A stretch of DNA of 64,000 nt from contig NW_025955062.1 in assembly GCF_022376445.1 (NCBI RefSeq), positions 1 to 64,000 of the forward strand, read 5' to 3'. The DNA comes from Fomitopsis serialis (Eukaryota; Basidiomycota; Agaricomycetes; Polyporales; Fomitopsidaceae). The translations under genes and the position numbers were made by a program. Of this stretch, positions 1 through 10,345 are shown in pieces. Every line of letters starts with the position of its first letter. The stretch's first letter is position 1. The notes beneath the pieces are model-generated. The model was given only the letters and a program-made list of their open reading frames with translations. It was not told the origin of the DNA and searched no databases.

Positions 1-960
1 CGAGCGAGCGAGGCGGCAGGCGACCACTGGCAGGAGCGAACGGGACGGCAGGCGAGCGGGACAGTGGGCAGGTGGGACGGTGGGCGAGCGTGTTGGGGTC
101 GCAGACATTTATAGCCAACTACCCGAAGGCGAGATCTATGCTTGTGGGCCCTGATGCCGCGCTACGCGCGGGAGAAACTGACGTCCGACGAGGTGATGGG
201 TATCAGCGAAAAGACGAACCAGGGCACGAGATTCACATACCGTCAGACGGCTCCCGCCCGTCATGTTCCCGACTCTCGCCCTCGCAAGGCACCAAGCGTT
301 CGGACGCTGCACAATGCGCGGTGGCATCTGAACCCTACCAATCTCGGTGAGCATGCCCGGTCAGACGATGTGTTGGACCAAGGGCAAGATAGAAACCTCA
401 CTCACCCACTCGAGACGCAAGGCGTTGGCAGCTGGTCTACTAGTACCGTCAGCTACACACGACGAAACCAAGCGTAGTGTGCTCTCACCGTGACCTCGTG
501 ATACCTGCCGTTGTTCAGCTTGACGACAACGCCCATTGCATTGTGCGAGCTCGAGAACGGGAGCATCTACACGATGTCCACAGCCTCGCGCTTGTTCCTG
601 TAGTCCGCTCAGCCAGGCTCCTTCGTGAACTTGAGCAGCGCCGTCTCCCTCTTGCTCCCGAGTCCCGACAAACACAAGCTCTTCCGTCTCCAGATCCGTG
701 ACCTCAAAGGCTGTCGAGTTATGGCGGGTAAGAACGAGCGGGCAGGCTCAAGAGGGCGGGCATGTGGGCACGATAGGGCAAGGGGGCGAGCGAGAGGGCA
801 GGCAAGCCGAACGCGAGGGCGGACGCGCGGGTATTCGCGCAGATTGGGCAAGTAAAGGCACCACGACCTGAGCGCTGATTGCTCGTCGAGGCACCCACTC
901 GACCAAGAACGCGGGCGCGGGTACCAGCCAGTAAGTGCGCGGGCAAGAAGCGAGCACGGG
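1..960. repeat. Strand-skewed degenerate repeat island (G-rich on +)
   Basis: Short units such as GCGAGCGGGCAG and GGGCAAG recur imperfectly at about 1-110 and 720-960, with plain sequence between. The plus strand is very rich in G and poor in T, so open frames here reflect composition, not coding. The 3' flank (GCACCACGACCTGAG..ATTGCTC near 860) resembles the flank of the island at 8.2-8.8 kb. No gene is visible. Confidence 0.6.
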
Positions 961-999
961 TCGCAGCACTCGACCTAGAACCTGCTGGTCAGCATGGAG

Positions 1000-2380
1000 G
1001 ACTCGGAGTTTGTGGTCACTAGATGTAGCTTGTAGTGTGTTCAAAGGCAGTCAGACGAAAGCCAGAGCTTGATGGATGAGACAGTCGGTAGATACACGCA
1101 GCTCAAAGCCATTATTCGAGTGACTGGGCACGCCAGAATTCAGCTGTCGGCGCGCACGCGCGCCGCGCACTGTGTTCAGGTCGTACGATCCAGATCTCAT
1201 TGCAGCGGAGATTCAATATCACTGTTATGGACGAGTTTTGTATCTGGAAGGGGGGGTCCGACCCCCCTTCTAAATTGGCTGTTTAGAAGAGGGGGTTGCT
1301 GATCCAACGCAGTGGTACGCTCGCTTCGCCGATATGCCGGGGCAATTTACAGTCGAAATTCAGAATAGAAACGGTTGTAAACCTCTGCGGGAAGGCATCC
1401 ACTGGTCGTGTCTTTGGTATGGATTCTTCGGTCTCCGCCCGGCATGCTCCGTGACACCACCATAACGGATGGAACCGAGACCAGCATATCGGGCTCAAGC
1501 GTGGCGCGCGTCTCTTCGTGCCGAAGGCCTTCTAAGTTTAACGTCAACCGCTTTGTTGCTGGCCCTTATTCACTATTTATTGTCATGCGTGCTACGTTCC
1601 GACCTCAGACCACACCGTTAGACACTACCTCACAACCCGTCTTGATTGCCTAACTATTACTATATACACCTCACGCGTACACACTACTACACTACCCTCG
1701 AACGGGACGCAGGTCTGGGCGGCGCGTTTAAACGCCCGCACATGTACAGGCCGGCGTCCGCCGCGTCTTAGCACAGGCCCGGGTAAAGTGTCCGATGAGG
1801 CACAGACTACATCGACGTCGCGTTCCCAGCTAACGGTTTATTCAACCACTACTACCCATCAGCCGTCACGAAGTCGATTGACTCGGTAATTGGCCGGAAG
1901 GTGAGGCGATGTCTTTGGTCCCCCTGATATCAACAGCAAATCGCCGCTCCCCAAAGTGGAAACGGCGCATGCGATTGCCCGTTAATGAGTCAATCCGCAA
2001 GCGATTTCTCAACTCCGCGAGAGGCCGTTCAACGGCGTGACCAGTTTGCTGTCAAGCGAAAGAAGATCTGGGCGCCTGATGGTGTCATCGGCATGCTTCT
2101 CTTATGAGCGGGCTTCTCCCGCGGCGGTTCCGCGACCCAGCAATCTGGGAAGACCTTGGATCCTACCTCTTCGTGCCCGTGAGGCGTCCCCGTCCACCGT
2201 ACTGTCCCAAATCGAGAGGACCCAATGACTTCGGTGGTTGGTCAAAGGTGAGTCATGTACGGGACTTGGCAAAATCTCACAATCCCACAGTGGCGGCTCC
2301 TCACCAAGCCTCGATATTAAACATACGGAACAGGCCCCAACTCCTTAGAACGAACACCCCAGTACTCGTCGCTAATCAGC
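1000..2380. other. No recognisable gene
   Basis: No family motif or splice-consistent exon chain was found. The only structure is a pair of overlapping hairpins at 1,247-1,295, listed separately. Short open frames at 2,037-2,380 have no recognisable product. Confidence 0.5.
1247..1295. repeat. Two overlapping, mutually exclusive hairpins
   Basis: Hairpin A pairs GAAGGGGGG (from 1,247) with CCCCCCTTC (1,262-1,270) across a loop of about six bases. Hairpin B pairs CCCCCCTTCTAAA (1,262-1,274) with TTTAGAAGAGGGGG (1,282-1,295), with one bulged base and a 7-nt loop. The C-tract is shared, so only one can form at a time. Function unknown; it lies about 2.1 kb upstream of the KDZ gene. Confidence 0.7.
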
Positions 2381-2718
2381 TATGCCCCGCGAACCACCCT
2401 CATCGTCTTCGCGCGCCCACCGCCGTGCCTGTTCTGCACCGCCCTCGAGACCGACCGCCTCCGATCGTGCCGGGCTGCGCGCCGCCGTCTCAGCCGCGGA
2501 CGCCGCCCGTGTCGGCCCCGGCGGACCTGCCCCCGCGCCGCAGCGGCCAGCCCGCTCGCCTCCGCCGAATGCGCAGCCACACAACGGACCCCGGCGCGTA
2601 CCCCCCGACTGTTCGCGCCACTCTTCTACAGGAGCCCATCACAGCCTCAGTCGGCGCAGCGCTCCCTGCCGGTCCATTTTGCAGTCCTCCTTGGACAAAT
2701 CTCATCGGCCATCATTGA

Positions 2719-3010
2719 CATGCAGCCATTCCTTACCGGCATACCTGGCGCAACCCCGGATCAGAACGACCGAGTGTGAGTGATTTGTATCTTCTACTAC
2801 TTCCTGCTGACATTCCCCAGGCTCCGGCGGCACACTGCCGTGGACCACCAGGGGCCTCTTCACTACGTCCACAAGCTGCTGTTTATGGTGGACGGACCGC
2901 CGCTTCATTGGCACATGTGTGCGGTTTCGGCGACGCCGGATGAGGAGGTCTTGTTGCGGGGATGGATCAACTTCTTGTGCATCGAGAACTGGCGGCGGTG
3001 GAACTCTTGA
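2719..3010 (+). CDS. Small two-exon hypothetical protein upstream of the KDZ transposase
   Basis: From ATG at 2,719 a short exon ends at a GTGAGT donor. A 45-nt intron (2,776-2,820, branch-like CTGAC, CCCCAG acceptor) leads to a second exon that stays open to TGA at 3,008-3,010, giving roughly 81 residues. The frame is also open far upstream of this ATG, so the true start could lie further 5' or the piece could be a remnant. The second exon is Trp/His-rich (residues such as PLHWHM and NWRRWNS). No family is recognised. It points the same way as the KDZ gene and ends about 350 bp before it, so it may be an accessory gene of the element. Splice signals are good but coding status is unproven. 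Confidence 0.35.
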
Positions 3011-3364
3011 GTTTGTTCGGCTTTGTGTACCCAGAAATGATGTCTAGGGAAAAGATCTTCCTGCTTCCGGCGATCCTTCCAACTGCGTGCATCTATCGCG
3101 AGGGAGGCGGCCTAGCTGGCCTCGCAGATGCTGCCTCGGCGCGCCCGTATTTCTTGGCTTGTGGGGTTGAGTTTGTCAGCGACTGCGCCGCGGAGCATCC
3201 GCATTCGGGCGCTGTCATGGGCGCGCCCGGGCTTCCACCCCCGACAAGCGAACTGACGCTTAGCCAGCCAATGTATACACAATAAAAATGGTACTCGGTG
3301 CATCATTTGATCCCGTGTCAATATATGTGGCATAATGTGAGACCCTCCTCTCTTTACAAAGCCC

Positions 3365-6300
3365 ATGACAAAAGGCAGATGGCAGAAGGCCGGATCCAGC
3401 AAGAAGACGACCGTTGTCCGCTCGGAGGTGAGACAGACGACGCGTGGAAGGAAATACCGCCTGGTGCCTGCTGAATTCGCGCATTTTCCGCATGTCAATG
3501 AACGGGAGGCGGAACCATGCCATATTCCTGAGGCATTACCTGATGACGCGCCGCCTGGCGCAGAATTTGCTGACATTACGAATGAGAACCATGTCGCTGA
3601 CCGCGCAACCAAGCGAGCGAAGACGAGGCCGTCGGGGTCGGTGGGTGTTTTATTAAAAAATGTCTCATCCGGTTTCTCTGAAGACAGTCAGACCCAGGCA
3701 GACTTCATGCGGGAATGGTTACCGTTGCGGGACCAAATGCTCCAACGGCTCATTGATCTGGAAGGTCCGCAGGAGAGGCGCATCTGCGGCGGGTGCAAAG
3801 GGGAGTGGAGTCCTTGGAGGTGCATTGACTGTATTGGTAGGCCGTCATTTTGCACAGCTTGCTGCCTGAAACAGCATGAGGCGGACTACCTACATCGGGT
3901 GGAGCACTGGGTGCCATGGGATCCGGCTGGCCCGCCCGTGGGGGAAAGTCCGCGCTCTGTGGATGAGTCCGCGGACGAGGATGCATCGAGCGAGTGGGGG
4001 GAAGTTGAGACCGAGCTATTGCCCACCGCGGATTCCTCGGTGGAACAAGGGCCCATTCTATCTGCAGAGGGTAGGTTCGGGTGTTTGCGGCGTGGAGGCG
4101 GCTCACCACCTCCCATTGCAGGCTACTATGAGCCGAGCTCGCTTTATTCGGTTGGGCTCCGCCTCTTTCTCGGTCACAGGGGCGGGCGCTGCCCCGTTTT
4201 CTCAATCGTCAGCGGGGCCGACATGTGCAAGAAACTGACAGTTGCCGACATCACGGGAGTGCACACCTTACGTGTGACGTACTGCGAATGTGACAATGCG
4301 GCAAGCAAACCATTTCAACTGCTCGATATGGGATTGTACCCCGCCACCGTACTCGCGCCGCGCACGGCCTTTACATTCAGAGTATTGGATGATTTCCTGC
4401 TCGCGAACAAGGTCTCTGGTATTGCCGCGCAGAGTTATTTTGAACGGCTACGACGCCTGACCAGCACCGCCTTTCCACAGTCCATACCGGTGAGGCAACA
4501 TCACACATGTATCGCACCATACTGACTATCCGACCGAGAATAGGATAGGTATCGTGAGCTGTTGCGCGTTAGTCGACAGTGGCGGAATCTGAAATATCGG
4601 AAATGGCACGGGTTTGGGCACGGGCGAGGAGAGGCCGGACCTGGAGACTTGGCACTCGGGTGCGTCGCGTGCCCTCGCCCGGGGGTTAATCTCCAGCCTG
4701 GTTGGGAGCAGGACAAGGATCGGTAGGCTCGTTCCGATGGCACGATGGATGTTATCTCTCAATGGAGACAGGTGGAAGTTCACGCAAACCTTCGTTATGG
4801 ACGGAAATTTCAGCGCTGAGCATCTCAAGATGCGCCGCCCACAAGACGATGTCTCGCTCGCTGACGGGCATGGTTTTATGGTCACGGATGGTCCTTATAA
4901 GCGCCATCTCAAAGAGGCGATCGACGCCCGCGAGGTCTGCCTCTTACGACTGTCTGTCCGACGTGCTGACGCCCGCACAGAAGTCGAGTTGCCACGCTCA
5001 TCGCGCCGTGAACCAAGCGAATGCAAATCGGCACGACATGGAAGCAACGGGTATCGGGGCGGTCGCCTGTGGGCGACATGGATGCTTCGTACCGCACGCC
5101 ATCGTCGATTTCCAGAAAGGCGAACGGTGGGTGGCTCCTTTTCCGAATCGTCCGGTCACACCGACAACACCGGCATTTCCAGGCAAATGAATATGGACTA
5201 CGCCTTATCACAAGCGCTGCAACTATATGCCGGCATTGCAATATTTCTCATCATGTACGACGTCGCCTGTCAATACAGCAAACACGCAGTAGAAAGGTTT
5301 ACCAAAAGCAGCGGGTATCTTCATTGGCCCGCTGCCATCCTGGTATATTGGGGCATTGGCCTCTTTCACATCCATGGCCATCAGCGGGATTGCCTGCCAA
5401 AGTACTCGCCGGACTTTATTCCGGGCGCCGGCCGGGTCGATGGCGAGATAATAGAGACCCTTTGGTCCCCGCTAAATCGGATCTCAGGGAGCACTCGGGC
5501 CATGTCGACATCCCATCGCAAGGAGGTGATTGACGATCATATGAACGATGCGAACTGGCGGAAGACAGTCGGAATGGGTGAGTCATACTTTTTTGGACGA
5601 CCTATGCAGCCCCTGACTTCAAGCAGTGAAAATGCTATCGCGCAGATACCGCCAAGCGACAAAAGAGCGCCTGCTTTCAGCAGAGGTGCTGCAGGATCTA
5701 GAAACGTCGAGCGATCCCAATCGATTAGCGGAATGGAAGGCGTTCGAGGCGAGAGCGAGGGCGGAGAGGCACCTCGACCTCCGCGTCATGGAGGTTTATG
5801 AAGTGACTCAGGAGAAAGGTGGGCCCTCTGCTTGCAATATCGGGACTGGAGGTAAACATTTATTTCAGCCCCGGGAAAGCGCGCAATTCAACTTTTGCTT
5901 GAACAAGAGGAGGGAAAGCGGAAGGAAACCCCAGGTCTCGCCTCTTGGTTAGCGGAAGGCCTCGCAATCCAAGAACAGCAGTAAGCACCCTGCAGCCTTT
6001 TTAGAAACCTTGACTGACTGCATCAGAATCGCGGTGTCAGGCCTGGCGCGGCGACAGAAGGCCGATCCGTTGCTATCGTCGCAATTGCAGCTAGTCAGCA
6101 GACGGAATAGGCTCCGCCGGGCGGTCGACCGCTTCTGCGCTCAGGCCGGCACGTTCTGGGAAGACGGCGCTGAGGAGGAGGCCGATCAAGAGGCCGATCA
6201 AGAGGCCGAAGCCTTTCCCGTGTCTTACGCTGGTGAAGAGTGGGAGGACGTGGATGAGGACCCAGACGTGACGGATGAACTTGTAGTCATTGATGAGCCC

Positions 6301-7241
6301 GAGGACATGATTCAGCCCGAAGCAATAATGCTTCCCCTCCCCTCCACCTCGGGAATACAGAAGCTGCGGGCCCTCAACAAGGCGCAATACGGCGAGCAGG
6401 AACTTCGTCTCCGGGTCGGACAGGCGAATGATGCTCTTCACCGCCTTCGAATGGCAATTGGCCTAAAGTCCGCCGTGTTCCGCAACGATGTGCGTCTGGC
6501 GGAGGGGTATCGAACGCAAACGCGCGCCTGGACGCAAATCCAAGGAATAGCGAAAGTGGCGACAGAGCAAGCCCGCGTCTACACCCTAGCACGAAATGCG
6601 ATGAAGCGCCTCGTCATGTCTGAGACAGCGGTCGGCGAAATGGACAAGCGCTTTGAAGAACGACGGCGAACGGGGCCCGCTAAGCAAATACACACTACTG
6701 CGTCTCGTAATGGCAATAACGCCGCCTCTTCACAGGATGCAGTAGCGGCGGGGGATGCCTTTGAGGCCTGGGTCAAAACACTACCGGAGGTTATGCAGCG
6801 GTACCGGCCGCTACATAAAGAAGACCTGAACGCAACGACTCACCTCATTGACAACGCGGAGCGAAACTCTCGACACAAAGTTTTGTCCTGGATATGGTCC
6901 GTCGATGTCGGCCTCGACACGGAAAACTCTGACTGGCTTTTGGAAAGTTAGTAAACGGACGGTATTGACAGTTCGCACGCTGACATTTTCCACCAGTTCA
7001 TCGTGTTAATTGGTTACGGGAGAAAGCAAAATGTGACCGGTGGAAGGAACAGGTCGTGCTCCTAGAGGAAGAGATGAAGCAGACGGTGCGATCTTTCGAG
7101 TTTAGGGCACGTTTATGGAACGGGCGTCGGTTAGGCTCCCCAGGACAGCGTTCGTACGCCATGCGCCAGGCGTCAGTCTGGAAGAGGCTTTCCGATGAAG
7201 CACGGCTATCTTTCATGAGATTCTTGCCCGACGGCTTTTAG
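3365..7241 (+). CDS. KDZ-superfamily transposase with CxC2 cysteine cluster, intact
   Basis: Ten exons joined by nine GT-AG introns (4071-4121, 4490-4543, 4723-4771, 4935-4980, 5127-5182, 5578-5626, 5819-5868, 5981-6026, 6947-6996) keep phase throughout and give about 1,141 residues, ending TAG at 7,239-7,241. Near residues 140-185 lies a CxC2-type cluster (CGGC, RCIDC, FCTACC, then H..HR). It is followed by the family blocks SLYSVGLRLFLGH, MDGNF, TGIGAVACGRHG, FQKGER, MDYA, MYDVACQY and GRVDGE. The acidic residues in MDGNF, MYDVAC and GRVDGE fit the RNase H-like catalytic positions of Kyakuja-Dileera-Zisupton transposases. The C-terminal QANDALHRLR and IHRVNWLR blocks are also present. No stop or frameshift was found, so the gene may be functional. 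The DNA mobilises by cut-and-paste in this superfamily. I found no terminal inverted repeats or target duplication, so element ends are undefined. The two internal introns 4071-4121 and 4490-4543 are supported by homology, since the first is a multiple of three. Confidence 0.93.
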
Positions 7242-8210
7242 CATGTGCAGACCTCCAGTGGATTTGATGGGATTAGATAAAGGTCAGAGGCGAACCCAAT
7301 GTACTGCGATACCAGCTAGGACTTTCGACAAAACACATGGCGAAATCGTCGGGCTCAACTTAGGCGTCACACTACTACGGCGGGAGATCTCATGCGCGAA
7401 AGCGTGAACGGCGGACAGCCTCGCCTGCCTTCATGCGTCGAAGAATGCAAAACCGCACCCCGCACACTACCCCATAGACAGACTCTTATGCGCCATCGGT
7501 GCGCTTGTTGAACGGCGCGGCCCGTATATCGGATCTACCCTCAGATGAGTTCCCGAGTACAAGGATATCGAGGAATCCGAGCTAGCGGCTGTAGAGGCGC
7601 CGCGGGGACCCTGCAGCTCGGTTGTGGGCCTCCCGACCCGACTGAGGGCGTCGCTTCTCACTGGACTGCGGCAGACGCTCAACGAAGAGATCGCGAGGAT
7701 GGCGAAGGGGTACTTAGTGGAAGCCGCGAGCGGAACGGACATACCGCTTTGACCCGGAGAAAGAAATGCATGAAACTGGCTGAGGCTGCGCCGAATACAG
7801 GTAACCATTTTGGTTCAGCTTCGCACCGAGTAGGTGTCGCCGTGGCGACTTTGCGTTCCTAGTTAAATCCAAAACTCGGATGAGCGACGCTCACGAAGAA
7901 CTAATCTGAACTACTTCTGTGAGGATGTGGTCTCATTGAGGTACCATCTTATTTTCAAACGCGTGTACTATTCATTAGAGCATTATATTTCTCACAAGTA
8001 GCAGTGTAATAGCTGTAGCGATGTCGCAACATGGTGTACAATTCACACGAATCAATTGGGTGCCAACGTAGTGTCAAGTGATAGTAAGTTTGGTCTTAAA
8101 CGAGTGTGTATACTCAGAGTGCCCGGCCCCAGCCCTGTACGGCAGTCCCGAGGTGTACCCCGTACCTACTCCGGGTACAGACCCACCGCAGTGGGTTGTG
8201 CAGATCATGG
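7242..8210. other. 3' flank of the KDZ gene, no confident gene
   Basis: One frame on the plus strand is open from about 7,558 to the TGA at 7,750-7,752. Its product includes VVGLPTRLRASLL and TLNEEIARMAKGYL, which looks helical and coding-like, but I cannot place it in a family. It may be a second transposon-derived remnant. The rest shows nothing. Confidence 0.35.
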
Positions 8211-8214
8211 GCGG

Positions 8215-8770
8215 TCAAGCACGGGGGACGCGCAAGCAGGTGAGTGGGTAATCGGGCTCGGTAGCAGAAGGGCATAGGCGAGCGAGAGTGGGCAGGCGAA
8301 AATGGGTAGGTGAGAATGGGCAGGTGAGAACGGGCAGGTGAGAACGGACAGGTGAGAGCGAGATGAGATTGGGCAAGGTGGGCAAGCGGACGTGGCGGAC
8401 GGGCGAGAGCGGGCAGGCATGCGAGAAGCAGCGGGCGAGCAGGCGGGCAGCAGGCGAGAAGGTGAGCGGGGGCAGGCATGCAAGGACAAGTCAATGGGCA
8501 GGTGAACGAGTGGGTGAGCTCGCAGCATGGGGCAAGACGGCAAGGTCAACGGCGCACAGCAAAAGAGTGGACGACGGGGCCAGCGAGAAGGCGAGCCCGG
8601 GTAGATGAGAGCGGGCCAGCGAGCAGGGGCGTGAATAAGGGCGAGCAGTCAAGAATGAGCAAGCGGGTGAGAGCAGGAGGGAGGGCGAGCCAGCAAGGCG
8701 AGAACGGGTGGGCGAACTAACGAGACGGGCTGCGAGAGGCCGGGAAGCACAGATATGCGGGATTCACGGG
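8215..8770. repeat. Strand-skewed degenerate repeat island (G-rich on +)
   Basis: Runs of imperfect units such as GAGAACGGGCAGGT and GAGAATGGGCAGGT (clear near 8,280-8,360) grade into GCGGGCAGGCGAG-type sequence. Frames on both strands are open only because of the purine bias. The 3' flank GCACCACGAGCC..ATTGCTC resembles that of the island near 860. Confidence 0.65.
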
Positions 8771-8909
8771 TGGGCAGACAAGTACGCACCACGAGCCTAT
8801 TGCTCATTGATGCCCTGCTCACACGTAGTGCTTGGGAGCAAAAGTTGTCATAAAAGACTCGCCTTCATCTTTCGTGCCTCCGCCTCCCTTTCATTCACCA
8901 CTCCCACCC

Positions 8910-9565
8910 CTCGTCCTTTTGGCTCGTTGCGCTCGGGCGTGTCCGAGTCATACCAGAGCCGTTAAAATTCCAGGTTGTTGAGTTGAACTCGGAGCTGAAG
9001 GTGGTCGGCGGCGTGGCAACCATTGTCTCGACGCCCTCGAAGTTCAGGATGTAGTCCTACACACGAAGGATGATCAGTTTGTATTCCCTCACGCGAGCAC
9101 TCGCACGTACCGCGTCGCCATCAAAGACGATGGTCCACACGCCAGAGTCGATGAGGTACTCCAGATCAAGCCGGGAGTTGCGCATCCAGTCGCTGGTGTC
9201 CGCAAGGTTCGAGTACACGTTGTCGTTTGTCTCCTGCCACGTCGATTCCGCGCCATGAGCGTGGCGTGGCGTTGGTGAGGAAGTCCGTCGGGTCGGGCTG
9301 GTACGCGTCTGGTTTCTTCGCGAGGATGTAGTACACGTCGTAATCGCCCGAGAGCGACGAAAGAATGTCGTTGTCGCGGCAAGTTGTCGAGCGCGTGTAG
9401 CACGTGTCGTCCGAGCCTCCAGTATAGCACGCCGTGATCTGGTCCCGCCCGACCCATTCAGCGCAGTCGACGCCTGCGAGATGGTCCATTGAGACACCGT
9501 TGGGCGGTTCGGGTTCCTGGCGTAGTCAATAGCGAAAGACTCAGGAAAGACTGCTGAAATCCCAA
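8910..9565 (-). pseudogene. Serine carboxypeptidase (peptidase S10) relic
   Basis: Reading down the minus strand from about 9,565, the pieces FAIDYARNPN, DHLAGVDCAEWVGRDQ, ACYTGGSDDTCYTRSTTC, DYDVYYILAKKPDAY, STWQETNDNVYSN and DLEYLIDSGVWTIVFDGD match the C-terminal half of fungal S10 carboxypeptidases. A normal GTACGT..TAG intron (9,057-9,110) splits GDA from DYILNFEGV, so the catalytic-Asp region is kept. Two single-base frame breaks are inferred, one just upstream of DHLAG (near 9,490) and one near 9,262. The N-terminal half with the active-site serine and the final active-site histidine segment are missing. These enzymes are normally secreted or vacuolar and remove C-terminal residues. 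This copy should be inactive. Confidence 0.8.
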
Positions 9566-9899
9566 GCGCCGGTTCCGGAGTTACCCGTGCACAGCTAGCG
9601 CCGGATGTGTGACTCGTCTTTCGTTGCAGCTCTTCAAAGTCGCGTGTCTCTGGGGCATGCAACTCGACCAGGCGAACTCGAGCTCGCCCAATGCACACCT
9701 AATCTGACAAGCGTGGGATGGAAGGGACAGCGAGACGAATGATGGGGAGGGGTGGTAGATCAAATAACGAGGACGAGGAGAGGGAAGATCGTGGCGAGGG
9801 TGAGCACAAGAGCTCGTAAGTCAGAGGTACGCCCTTGCTGCATCCTGAGCATGTCCACTGCTCACCGCCCTACTTATCATAGATCACTGCCCGTATATC

Positions 9900-10345
9900 G
9901 ACGAACAAGTCAATCTATCGACCCCGCTCCTCTGGTTATCCGCGGTCACTGTGCGTCTGCTCACTCGTTTGTCGGCATTTGCCCGCTCGCTCGCTCTGCC
10001 CATCTACCCATTCGTCTGCCCCTTTCCTCACTCACTCGGATGCCCGCTGGCTTGCTGCATTGTTTGTCCGCCCGTCCGCCTCTTCGTCCTCCCACCCGGC
10101 ATTCATTCAACTTCCGCTCGCAACTCTACTTACTCGCTCGCCCGCCCGCTCACCTCTTTAGTCGTGCGTCTGTCTATGCATCTACTCGTCCACGAACTTG
10201 CTTGTCCACTCACTCAGTATGTATCATTCCATTTACTCACTGGCTTGCGTGTCCATTCTCCGGCCCACTCGCGCACTCGCCCATCCACCCGGCGCATATT
10301 TGCGCACCCGCCTGCATGCTTGCCTACTCGTGCATGATCTGTACG
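9900..10345. repeat. Strand-skewed degenerate repeat island (C/T-rich on +)
   Basis: CTCGCCCGCTCG- and CACTCGCCC-type units repeat imperfectly, as if an inverted copy of the G-rich islands at 0.7 and 8.2 kb. Two plus-strand frames longer than 100 codons overlap here in different phases, which is expected when stop codons, being purine-rich, are depleted on this strand. Confidence 0.6.

Noticed and set aside
1000..8200. Terminal inverted repeats for the KDZ element
   Set aside because: No convincing inverted match between the 5' and 3' flanks was found by eye.
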